A DNA stretch of 64,000 nt from Hyphomicrobiales bacterium. GTDB taxonomy: Bacteria; Pseudomonadota; Alphaproteobacteria; Rhizobiales; Rhizobiaceae. The stretch spans positions 558,001 to 622,000 of the forward strand of contig UBXM01000006.1 of the NCBI GenBank assembly GCA_900469445.1. The letters are read 5' to 3'. Of this stretch, positions 8,328-16,054 are shown one piece after another (position 1 is the first letter of the stretch; the number at the start of each line of letters is the position of its first letter). The notes below the pieces were generated by a model, which saw only the letters and a program-made list of their open reading frames with translations, made no database searches and had not been told where the DNA came from. The translations under genes were made by a program, and so were the position numbers.

Positions 8328-9722
8328 ATGAAATCGAAAAGCTTCACGTTGGTCGCCGGTCTGTCCGCGCTGACACTTATCTCGTCATATCCCGGCCCAC
8401 CTGCCTTTTCCCAGGCCCCCGTGCCCCAGCCCAACCCGGCAGCGACGTCGGTTCAGGCACCTGCGCAAAGCCCATTGTTGACGGAGGATGAACTCGAAAT
8501 TCTGGTGGCGCGAATCGCGCTCTATCCAGATGAGCTCGTCGCCGCGATTTCCGCCGCCTCACTCCTGCCGTTGCAGATTGTCGAAGCAGACCGTTTCCTG
8601 CAGGCCAAGCAGAAAAACAAGGATTTGACGCCCAAGGAAGAGTGGGACGGAAGCGTGATCTCGCTTCTAAACTATCCCGATGTCGTCAAGATGATGAGCG
8701 AGGATCTTGTCTGGACACAGGCGCTCGGAAATGCGCTCACGTACCAACAAAAAGATGTCCTTATGGCCATACAGCAGCTTCGCGATGAAGCCATGGCCAA
8801 GGACCTGATCAAGACGGATGAAAAGATCACCGTCGTTGTCGAAAATGAAAACGTGATCATTCGTCCGACGGACCCGGAAAAGGTCTATATCCCGCAATAT
8901 CCGCCGCAAATGCTCTATGAGCCGGGCTATGCGGCGCAGCCGGTTTATTACTCCGACAGTTATTATGACAATTATTACTATCCCGGCGCTGCATTTTTCG
9001 CCGGCGCGGTAACAGGCATCGCCTGGGCAGCTATCGTCAACTGGGACGACTGGGGTGTGTGGGGCGGAAGATGGAACGGTGATGTCGATATCGACTGCAA
9101 CAATTGCTTCAACGACCGCAACTTCAACGGCAAACTGAAATGGAACGACGTCGACTGGAGCAAGGTGGATCGTAGCAAGCTCAATATCGGCAAGGACCAG
9201 TTCAAAAATCTCGATCGCTCCGCGATAAAATCCGGTCTGATATCGGACAATCGCAATGCGCTGAAGAACCAGGTTCGTGATCGAAAGGGCACGGATGCGA
9301 TTTTCAACAGGCAAAACCCTTCCCGTCCCGACGACGTTCGCCGAAAAACAGCCGAGGGCCTGAAACAGGGTTCGAGACCGGCGGGAAATAGGGCTGCGGA
9401 AAACCGGCCCGCAGCAAACCGCGGCAACCAGCCGGCCAGCCGACCGGCCGCAGAACAGCGCCGCAGCTCTCAATCCGTTCCGAAAGCCAAGAAGGCGAAC
9501 AAGCCGAAAATGGCGGCGCGGCCAGACAATCGTGCCCGGCAACCCAACGCACTCGGCAATGTCCAATCAGGCCGACGTGAATCTGTTGCCTCCCAGCGTG
9601 GAGGACACAGCATGGGCGGCGGACAGCGTGGCGGCCCACGCGCGGCGCCCCGCGGTGGTGGGCGCCCCATGCATCACGGTGGCGGTCGCGGTGGTCGTGG
9701 CGGCGGCGGTGGTCGCAGATAA
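8328..9722 (+). CDS. DUF3300 exported protein with Gly/Arg-rich tail
   Basis: The protein has 464 residues from ATG 8328; a GTG one codon earlier is possible. A signal peptide (about 1-29) precedes a Pro/Ala linker and the DUF3300 domain (about 50-300): LLTEDELEILVARIALYPDE, SLLNYPDVVKMMSEDLVWT, IIRPTDPEKVYIPQYPPQ and a Trp/Asp/Asn-rich stretch around 240-285. The C-terminal 150 residues are Arg/Ala/Asn-rich and end in Gly-Arg-rich repeats. The function of DUF3300 is unknown; export to the periplasm or surface is likely. DUF2950 follows 29 nt downstream, a pairing common in proteobacteria, so the two probably act together. Confidence 0.85.
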   Translation: MKSKSFTLVAGLSALTLISSYPGPPAFSQAPVPQPNPAATSVQAPAQSPLLTEDELEILVARIALYPDELVAAISAASLLPLQIVEADRFLQAKQKNKDLTPKEEWDGSVISLLNYPDVVKMMSEDLVWTQALGNALTYQQKDVLMAIQQLRDEAMAKDLIKTDEKITVVVENENVIIRPTDPEKVYIPQYPPQMLYEPGYAAQPVYYSDSYYDNYYYPGAAFFAGAVTGIAWAAIVNWDDWGVWGGRWNGDVDIDCNNCFNDRNFNGKLKWNDVDWSKVDRSKLNIGKDQFKNLDRSAIKSGLISDNRNALKNQVRDRKGTDAIFNRQNPSRPDDVRRKTAEGLKQGSRPAGNRAAENRPAANRGNQPASRPAAEQRRSSQSVPKAKKANKPKMAARPDNRARQPNALGNVQSGRRESVASQRGGHSMGGGQRGGPRAAPRGGGRPMHHGGGRGGRGGGGGRR

Positions 9723-9751
9723 ACGTTCCTACCAGTCTCGGGAGACGGATC

Positions 9752-10687
9752 ATGAGGCAGAAGATTAGATTTTTGGCTGGCCTGACTGTCGTTGCGGCTG
9801 CAGTGGCCATCGCTGTGCCATCGGCGGCCCAAAAGCAGACGGACCTGCAGGAGTTCAAAGGCGAGATGCCACCGTCTTTCGTAGAGCCATCAGCGGCGAT
9901 GGACGAATTCGGCAAGGTGTTGAAGGCACAGGATGTCGACGGCCTGGCAAAGCTGCTTGGTCTCAATGCCACCAAGTTACGCGACAGCAGTGAGGCGATG
10001 ATAAGCCTGGACCTGATCCGCGAGGGAGCAGCAAGACAGTTGCGCCTTCAGGACGTCAGAGGTTTCAAGGTCGTTGCCGTCGGAGATATCCTGTGGCCGC
10101 TGCCCTTTCCGCTCGCCAAGCAATCGAACGGGCAATGGTCTTTCGACACCGACATAGGGCTCGAAGAGATCGTCAACCGGCGGATCGGCGAAAACGAACT
10201 CGTGACGATTGATACGATGCGCGATTATGTCGATGCCCAGTATGAATATGCCCGGATAGACGAAGATGGGGATCAGATTATCGAGTTCGCTCAACGTTTG
10301 ATCAGTACACCCGGCAAACGCGATGGCCTCTACTGGCCAGCCAGCGACGATGAAGAGGAAAGCCCGGCCGGGCCCATGCTCGAATCTGCCGCCTTCAGCA
10401 AGGCCAAGCAGGGTGAAGGATATTACGGTTACCGATACCGCATTCTCACCGGTCAGGGGCCGAATGTGCTGGGTGGCGAGTACAGCTATATCGTCAATGG
10501 CAACATGACGAACGGTTTCGCCCTGATCGCCTGGCCGGTTACCTATGGGGTCACGGGTGTCCAGACCTTCATCGTCAACTACTCGGGGGTCGTCTACGAG
10601 AAGGACCTGGGAGACGAAACGGAAGAGCGTGCATCGCAAATCCGGATGTTCAATCCCGGTGACGATTGGGAGATCACGATGGACTAG
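9752..10687 (+). CDS. DUF2950 exported protein
   Basis: The protein has 311 residues, with a signal peptide (about 1-27, ending PSAAQ) and a full-length DUF2950 domain: FVEPSAAMDEFGKVLKAQD, WSFDTDIGLEEIVNRRIGENE, DYVDAQYEYA, GKRDGLYWP and GYYGYRYRILTGQG. It lies directly downstream of DUF3300, probably in one operon with a GGAG site before ATG 9752. A perfect 13-bp hairpin after the stop probably ends the unit. Biochemical function is not known for this family. Confidence 0.9.
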   Translation: MRQKIRFLAGLTVVAAAVAIAVPSAAQKQTDLQEFKGEMPPSFVEPSAAMDEFGKVLKAQDVDGLAKLLGLNATKLRDSSEAMISLDLIREGAARQLRLQDVRGFKVVAVGDILWPLPFPLAKQSNGQWSFDTDIGLEEIVNRRIGENELVTIDTMRDYVDAQYEYARIDEDGDQIIEFAQRLISTPGKRDGLYWPASDDEEESPAGPMLESAAFSKAKQGEGYYGYRYRILTGQGPNVLGGEYSYIVNGNMTNGFALIAWPVTYGVTGVQTFIVNYSGVVYEKDLGDETEERASQIRMFNPGDDWEITMD

Positions 10688-10714
10688 ATGGGCAAATGCG
10701 GCCCATAGACCAGA

Positions 10715-10750
10715 CGAGCCGACAGCGTGAAACGAAGCGCTGTCGGCTCG
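10715..10750 (+). terminator. 13-bp perfect hairpin after DUF2950
   Basis: Arms CGAGCCGACAGCG (10715-10727) and CGCTGTCGGCTCG (10738-10750) pair perfectly around a 10-nt loop, 28 nt after the DUF2950 stop. No clear T-run follows, so it may act as an intrinsic terminator of the rhizobial type or as an mRNA 3' stabiliser. Confidence 0.6.
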
Positions 10751-10792
10751 TGCTTCATCGCGCCACTAACCGTCGCTCTAGGTGTGGATTTT

Positions 10793-10807
10793 TACGCCCT
10801 TGTACTA
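10793..10807 (+). promoter_or_regulatory. TAC-N7-TAC upstream element (site 3)
   Basis: TACGCCCTTGTACTA ends 62 nt before the ATG at 10870. It keeps both TAC triplets and the spacing, but not the GTA in the centre. Confidence 0.35.
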
Positions 10808-10869
10808 TGCATTGGAACTATCGGGTGCCTTCTCGGATTGTCCATGGGAATAGAACCAAGGCAACCGGC

Positions 10870-11136
10870 ATGCAGTCTTCCGATGTCCGTAACGGGCGCA
10901 ACAAACTCATGTTGAAATTGCCAGCTCTCCGCGATCAGCTTCGCAGCCATGTCAGCGATACGATTGCCGAGCTTTTCGAATCCTACGACCTCGCGACAAC
11001 GACGCTAGAGCGACTACGGCGGGAGCGGCCGACTGACGTAGCCCACATTCATGAGTACGAAGAACTCTGCCGCGAAATCGAACAGGAGGTCTCGCGGTAT
11101 TGTTCCGAGGTGATCGGGGCCCATGTGGGGCGATGA
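10870..11136 (+). CDS. Small helical protein, paralog 1 of a three-member family
   Basis: The protein has 88 residues from ATG 10870 (AAGG about 8 nt upstream). It has no signal peptide or membrane helix. The segment LMLKLPALRDQL is followed by a helix with FESYDLATTTLERLR and a second with EYEELCREIEQEV; the whole looks like two or three amphipathic helices. Two other genes here (13615 and 58244) encode the same pattern; LMLKLPALR is identical in the product of 58244. I do not recognise the family. It ends 1 nt before the stop of the convergent AI-2E-type gene. The TAC-N7-TAC element 62 nt upstream supports it being a real gene. Confidence 0.65.
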   Translation: MQSSDVRNGRNKLMLKLPALRDQLRSHVSDTIAELFESYDLATTTLERLRRERPTDVAHIHEYEELCREIEQEVSRYCSEVIGAHVGR

Positions 11137-11137
11137 T

Positions 11138-12304
11138 CTAGATTTCGGGAATTTTCCCTGATCCGCTGGCCTCTGGCGGGTTTTCGACGGGTGTCGGTGG
11201 CTGTGTCGTGGGCGTCGACGGCGGCCAGGCCCATGCCGCGAGCAGATCGTAAAAGACACCGAGCACGATCGGACCGATGAAAAGCCCCACCAGCCCATGG
11301 GTGATGGTCCCGCCAATCACTCCGACCAGAATGACGGGCATGGGGGTGGAAAGTCCCCGGGAAATCAGGACCGGCTTCAGAATATTGTCCACGAGCATGA
11401 CAGGAACGGTAATTGCGGTGAACAGGGCCGACATGTTGAAGGGCCAGGAAAACCAGATCCAGACAAGTAGCGGTAACAGGATGAGGCCCGGCCCGATCTG
11501 GATGAGACAGAGGATGAACACACCATAGGTTAAGGCCCCTCGCGCAGGCACCCCGAACGCCATGAAGATCAATCCGCATAAGATGGCCTGGAGCAGCGCG
11601 ACGCCGATCACGCCGCGCGAGACGTTTCTCACCGTCGTGCCCGCCAACTTCGCGAAGCCCACACCTCTATCGCCGGCAATACGGCTTGCCACGATCTGTA
11701 TCCCTGCGGCGAGGCGAGGCGCCATGGTCAGGAAGACGCCGCACAGGATTACCGAGACGATGAAACTGAGGATCCCGCCGCCAATCGACAGAGCCTTGGC
11801 AAGAATAACGCCGCCGGCCTCCCGCAAGGGCTGTTTGAAGGACACGATTACGGCGGCCACGTTGGTGGCTGCCTCATTCCATGCAGCGTAGAGTTTGGCT
11901 CCGACGATCGGAACTTCATTCAGACGCTCTGGTGCCCGGGGAATGTTGAAGCCGGCGGAATCGGCAAAAAAGCTCTGCAGGGTGTCGACAAAATTTGCGG
12001 CGGCCAGCGCCAGCGGGCTGATGATTACGAGAAGGCAGGCGGCCACAAGTGTGAAGGCCGCCCAAAATTGACGGCCGCCGAGGAGCTTTGTCAGGAGATT
12101 GAACAGCGGATATAGGGCGACCGTCATGATCGCTGCCCAGATGATGATCAGGGCAAAAGGGGCGATCAGCTGGACCGACCAATAGGTGAAGGCCGCAATG
12201 ATGCCGATCCGGACGATATCGCTGACGCGCGCCTCGATCGAGATATGGCTTGCCGCGAGTGGGCGTGGCTCCGTCGTTTCATCGGCTGGGGCGGCTGTGT
12301 TCAT
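11138..12304 (-). CDS. AI-2E family (PerM/TqsA-type) membrane permease
   Basis: The protein has 388 residues and about seven or eight transmembrane helices in the AI-2E/UPF0118 arrangement: two near the N-terminus (about 30-90), a central soluble segment (about 105-160) and a C-terminal cluster with the conserved GIPxxxxxGxLxGxLxFIPxxG-like region (here residues about 255-345). Members export autoinducer-2 or act as Na+/H+ exchangers or undefined permeases, so the substrate cannot be set from sequence. The C-terminus is a Pro/Thr-rich tail. It is probably co-transcribed after ppk2, whose stop lies 29 nt before its ATG. Confidence 0.85.
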   Translation of the reverse strand: MNTAAPADETTEPRPLAASHISIEARVSDIVRIGIIAAFTYWSVQLIAPFALIIIWAAIMTVALYPLFNLLTKLLGGRQFWAAFTLVAACLLVIISPLALAAANFVDTLQSFFADSAGFNIPRAPERLNEVPIVGAKLYAAWNEAATNVAAVIVSFKQPLREAGGVILAKALSIGGGILSFIVSVILCGVFLTMAPRLAAGIQIVASRIAGDRGVGFAKLAGTTVRNVSRGVIGVALLQAILCGLIFMAFGVPARGALTYGVFILCLIQIGPGLILLPLLVWIWFSWPFNMSALFTAITVPVMLVDNILKPVLISRGLSTPMPVILVGVIGGTITHGLVGLFIGPIVLGVFYDLLAAWAWPPSTPTTQPPTPVENPPEASGSGKIPEI

Positions 12305-12333
12305 GATCCGGCCTCATGGGCTGATGAACGCGT

Positions 12334-13170
12334 TTAGTCACCATTGCGCGCTGAGCGGCTGATATCAGGGACAACATGGCGAGGGCTTTGATCTTCAACA
12401 TAGTCGTTCGGCCGCTTCTGGCGTTTGCCGAGATCAGGGACCTTGAACGCTATTCGCTCATACGGAATGGATGAGAGAATGTGGGCGATGCAGTTCACCC
12501 GGGCGCGCTTCTTATCGTCCGAAGGGATGATCCACCAAGGCGCATGCTCGGTATCCGTCATGCGCAGCATCTCATCATAGGCCTGCGTATAATCCCACCA
12601 GCGCCGATAGGATTCGACATCCATCGGGCTCAGTTTCCACTGCCGCAACGGATCTTCGATGCGCTTTTTGAAGCGGCGTTCCTGCTCTTCTTCGCTGACG
12701 GTGAGAAAGTACTTCAAAAGCAGGACGCCGCTTTCGACGATCGCCGCTTCAAAACGCGGCGCAAGCTCGAGGAAGCGGCGGGCTTTCTTTTCGCTGCAGA
12801 AGCCCATGATCCGATCGACGCCGGGCCGATTGTACCAGCTGCGGTCGAAAATCACGATCTCGCCGGCAGCTGGGAGATGCGCGATATAGCGTTGCATATA
12901 GATTTGCGATTTTTCGCGTTCCGTTGGGGCCGGAAGTGCGACAACCCGAAACACTCTCGGGCTGACCTTCTCCAGGATACGCTTGATGACGCCACCCTTG
13001 CCCGCAGCATCGCGGCCTTCGAAGATGATGACGACGCGCATGCCGGAATCCTTGACCCACGCCTGAAGGTGGGCCAGCTCCACTTGGAGCCTCTTGAGCT
13101 CCTTGTCGTAGTTCCACGACTTCTTGTCTTTCTTTCCGCTCTCGTGGCCCGCATCGTGCAACTGGTTCAT
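12334..13170 (-). CDS. ppk2: Polyphosphate kinase 2
   Basis: The protein has 278 residues from ATG 13170, chosen because AGGAGG lies 7 nt upstream; the open frame extends 25 codons further without a comparable site. PPK2 enzymes transfer phosphate between polyphosphate and nucleotides, usually phosphorylating GDP or ADP. Visible motifs are Walker A EGRDAAGKGG (51-60), Walker B IVIFDRSWYNR (105-115), the lid-like region EQERRFKKRIEDPLRQWKLS and WWIIPSDDKKRAR. Length fits a one-domain PPK2. It precedes the AI-2E-type permease and is divergent from small paralog 2. PolyP metabolism fits the stress theme of the surrounding genes. Confidence 0.92.
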   Translation of the reverse strand: MNQLHDAGHESGKKDKKSWNYDKELKRLQVELAHLQAWVKDSGMRVVIIFEGRDAAGKGGVIKRILEKVSPRVFRVVALPAPTEREKSQIYMQRYIAHLPAAGEIVIFDRSWYNRPGVDRIMGFCSEKKARRFLELAPRFEAAIVESGVLLLKYFLTVSEEEQERRFKKRIEDPLRQWKLSPMDVESYRRWWDYTQAYDEMLRMTDTEHAPWWIIPSDDKKRARVNCIAHILSSIPYERIAFKVPDLGKRQKRPNDYVEDQSPRHVVPDISRSARNGD

Positions 13171-13614
13171 TCTAGCCTCCTGTACTGCATAAGATGCCGG
13201 GCCGTGGGCCGGGCCGTGATCGGAAGAGCGCATCGCAGACGGCAAATCAGTGACGGGGTTGGGAGCTGTGTCCTCAGGAAGAAAAGAACAACATGGCCAA
13301 GAGTACCGATATGTGGTCGCGGCGATTGCGAGCCTTCGGTCAGGCTAACGCGAGCGGTCGCCCGAGGCTCGTAATATCCCGTAATCTCTGTGTTACGGCG
13401 AGCCAATGGCCGCCCGTTTCACGATCGCCGACCTTTCCCGCGTCCCGCAATCGTGGGCCGGGTCGGCAATCCGATAACCGACATCCTGGCCACCAAGCCT
13501 GCGAAGTGATGCGTTCCGTCTCCTGGCCGGTAATCTCGTGTATAATACGCCACCCTTTGCCGAACCGCGCTAGGATGCTCAATCTCTCGCACTCGAAGCC
13601 TTCGTGGGGACGTG
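13171..13614. other. Intergenic region between ppk2 and small paralog 2
   Basis: This stretch of 444 nt must contain the divergent promoters. I see no convincing gene. A degenerate relative of the TAC element (TAATCTCGTGTATAA, 13531-13545) lies 69 nt before ATG 13615 but lacks the exact TAC triplets. Confidence 0.45.
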
Positions 13615-13911
13615 ATGGGATCCAGCTCAGACAAAGCATCACATTCGCGCGGACTGACCGCAGTTCTCGAACGATTTCCGGCCTTGCGGAAACAGATTGA
13701 GAATTTGTTCGAGCTTGATGAGGAGTTCAGGGCTCTTTGCGAGGATCTGGCGGATGTCAAAACCGCTTTGAATGAATGCCAACATCTGCCCTCCGATATC
13801 AGAGAGGCAAGACGGCTCGAATATGAAGAGCTTGTCGACAGTCTTTCCGTGGAAATCGAACAGGCTCTTTCCCGCGCCAACGTCATCCTTTTGCGGCCGC
13901 CGCGCCCGTAG
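13615..13911 (+). CDS. Small helical protein, paralog 2 of a three-member family
   Basis: The protein has 98 residues from ATG 13615, with GGGGA upstream; a GTG one codon before is an alternative. It is soluble and mostly helical: LERFPALRKQIENLF, then LCEDLADVKTALNE, then ARRLEYEELVDSLSVEIEQAL. The order PALR, an acidic helix with alternating aliphatic residues and EYEEL-x(5)-IE matches the products of 10870 and 58244, though this copy is the most diverged. The family is unrecognised. It is divergent from ppk2. Confidence 0.6.
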   Translation: MGSSSDKASHSRGLTAVLERFPALRKQIENLFELDEEFRALCEDLADVKTALNECQHLPSDIREARRLEYEELVDSLSVEIEQALSRANVILLRPPRP

Positions 13912-14062
13912 CTCGCTGGTCACGTTGGGCAGCCCGCCTGACAATCCGTGAGGCCGGGCGTCCCAGGAAGCCTCGCTCGCGTCACTATTTCCGCATGATG
14001 CCATACAGCCGAGCGTTGTATCCGAGCTTGCAGTATCACCGGCGCCGGCAGCCTCGGTATAA

Positions 14063-14077
14063 TACCGTATTCTACTT
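14063..14077 (+). promoter_or_regulatory. TAC-N7-TAC upstream element (site 4)
   Basis: TACCGTATTCTACTT is almost identical to the site before the MscS gene but lies 135 nt from the likely aspT ATG at 14213, farther than in the other cases. The 301-nt gap 13912-14212 that holds it contains no recognisable gene. Confidence 0.35.
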
Positions 14078-14212
14078 CGCGAACACCCTCCGGTGAGCGA
14101 CCCTCAATTCGCCGCTCCACCGCTCGACGGTCTGGAGCAAACGAGAACCGTCCGGGTCCATGCGAGGGAAAACGGCCTTCCATGCCCCAGCGATCAACCG
14201 AGAGAGGGACCG

Positions 14213-15904
14213 ATGGTCGACTGGTTCGTAAACACGCTCCGCACCTATCCCGAAATTGCGATCTTCCTGTCGCTGGGACTGGGGTATTACTTCGGCTCGT
14301 TCACCTATAAGGGGCTCGGCCTCGGCGCCGTGACCGCAACGCTGATTGCCGCGGTTCTCATCGGACAGCTCGGGATTACCATTTCCCCGCCGCTGAAACC
14401 GACATTCTTCCTGATGTTCCTTTTTGCCATCGGTTATGGGGTCGGTCCCCAGTTCGTGAGGGGGATTGCGAAGGACGGAATTCCGCAGGCGCTGTTTGCA
14501 GCGGTAGTCTGCTTCTTCTGCCTGGGGGCGGCCTATTTCGGTGCGCTCATAGCCGGCTACGATATCGGTTCGGCGGCAGGGCTCTATGCCGGCTCACAGA
14601 CGATCTCGGCTTCGATGGGACTGGCGACGGATGCGATCAACCGTCTGGGCCTGCCCCCGGAGCAGAGCAAGGCGATGCTGGATGCAATGCCCGTCGCTTA
14701 TGCCGTTACCTACATTTTCGGAACGGTCGGCTCCGCTATCGTCCTTGCCCTGATCGGCCCATCTCTATTGGGGATCGATTTGGAAGCGGAATGCAAACGT
14801 TATGAACTCGAGCATGGCGGCAAGAAGGCTTTGGGCGGTGCCGGAACCGCATGGCACCATTATGAGCTACGCGCCTACCGGGTGAAGGAGGGCGGTCGCG
14901 CCGCCGGCCTGACCGTGCTTGAAGCCGAGCGTCTGCTCCCTTCCGAGCGGGTTTTCATCGAGCGCATCCGGCGTGACGGCAAGGTGCAGGATGCCACGGT
15001 GGACACGGTGATCGTCGCCGGCGATATTCTTGCTGTGGCGGGACGACGGGAAATCCTCGTCGATCTCATCGGCAGCGTGGCGGAGGAAATCAACGACCAG
15101 GAACTGCTTGCAGTGCCTGCCGGCGGTGTCGATGTCTTCGTCACCAACAAGGCGGTGGACGGCAAGACGCTTGCCGAACTGGCTTCCATGCCGCTCGCCC
15201 GCGGCGTTTTCCTACGCAAAATCGTTCGCGGGGCAACTGCAACCGAAATCCCCATCCTGCCGAATACACAGGTCCAGCGCGGCGATATCCTGACAATTGT
15301 CGGACGCACGCAGGATACGGCTGCGGCAACCAAGGCACTTGGTCGGCCGGACGCCCAGACGGATATCGCCGACGTGGCCTTCATCGGTGCAGCAATCACC
15401 ATCGGCGCGCTGATTGGGGCGATCACCTACAAGGTGGGCAGCGTACCTCTGACACTTTCGACATCCGGCGGGGCATTGATTTCCGGCCTTTTCTTCGGCT
15501 GGCTTCGATCGGTCCGCCCGACATTCGGGCGCATACCGTCGCCGACCGTCTGGTTCATGAATTCGGTTGGTCTCAACGTCTTCATCGCCGTGGTCGGCAT
15601 CTCGTCGGGGCCCGGCTTCGTCGCCGGCCTGCAGCAGCTCGGCTTCAGCCTGTTCCTCTGGGGTGTTGCGGTGACGACGGTGCCGCTGATCCTTGCCATG
15701 TATGTCGGCAAATATGTCTTCCGCTTTCACCCGGCGATCCTTCTGGGATGCTGCTCCGGTGCACGCACCACGACGGCCTCGCTCGGGATGATCAACGACC
15801 GGGCAAAAAGCCAGATCCCAGGCTTGGGCTATACCGTGACTTATGCCGTCGGAAACACGCTGCTGACCATCTGGGGCATGGTTCTGGTCCTGCTTCTGTC
15901 GTGA
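14213..15904 (+). CDS. aspT: AspT-type aspartate:alanine antiporter
   Basis: The protein has 563 residues from ATG 14213 (GAGAGAGGGA upstream); the open frame extends 40 codons further without a good site. Architecture is that of the AspT/YidE exchanger family: an N-terminal membrane half (about 10-190), two cytosolic TrkA-C/RCK-C domains (about 210-290 and 295-375) and a C-terminal membrane half (about 385-560). The inverted-repeat motifs read [11 protein letters not shown] and [11 protein letters not shown]. AspT swaps external aspartate for internal alanine; with AspD this exports positive charge equivalents and consumes protons. aspD at the left edge would be its partner. A hairpin after the stop suggests a single-gene unit. 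Confidence 0.88.
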   Translation: MVDWFVNTLRTYPEIAIFLSLGLGYYFGSFTYKGLGLGAVTATLIAAVLIGQLGITISPPLKPTFFLMFLFAIGYGVGPQFVRGIAKDGIPQALFAAVVCFFCLGAAYFGALIAGYDIGSAAGLYAGSQTISASMGLATDAINRLGLPPEQSKAMLDAMPVAYAVTYIFGTVGSAIVLALIGPSLLGIDLEAECKRYELEHGGKKALGGAGTAWHHYELRAYRVKEGGRAAGLTVLEAERLLPSERVFIERIRRDGKVQDATVDTVIVAGDILAVAGRREILVDLIGSVAEEINDQELLAVPAGGVDVFVTNKAVDGKTLAELASMPLARGVFLRKIVRGATATEIPILPNTQVQRGDILTIVGRTQDTAAATKALGRPDAQTDIADVAFIGAAITIGALIGAITYKVGSVPLTLSTSGGALISGLFFGWLRSVRPTFGRIPSPTVWFMNSVGLNVFIAVVGISSGPGFVAGLQQLGFSLFLWGVAVTTVPLILAMYVGKYVFRFHPAILLGCCSGARTTTASLGMINDRAKSQIPGLGYTVTYAVGNTLLTIWGMVLVLLLS

Positions 15905-15917
15905 AACGGCCGGCCGG

Positions 15918-15946
15918 CCGAACGTGATCAATCGCGTCACGTTCGG
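15918..15946 (+). terminator. 10-bp perfect hairpin after aspT
   Basis: CCGAACGTGA (15918-15927) and TCACGTTCGG (15937-15946) pair perfectly around a 9-nt loop, 13 nt after the aspT stop. No T-run follows. Confidence 0.55.
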
Positions 15947-16054
15947 CGATGCGCAGGCTCTTGCATATGCAGTCTCTTCAATCGCGACGGCTGAACGCGC
16001 GACGTGGCTCGACCTGTGCCGCCGTCCACCAACGGGAAAAATCGGGAGCATGAC

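Noticed and set aside
10770..10870. EcfG/RpoE2-type general stress promoter (GGAAC-N16-17-CGTT)
   Set aside because: A GGAAC occurs at 10813 but no CGTT follows at the right spacing; the other stress genes also lack the pair.
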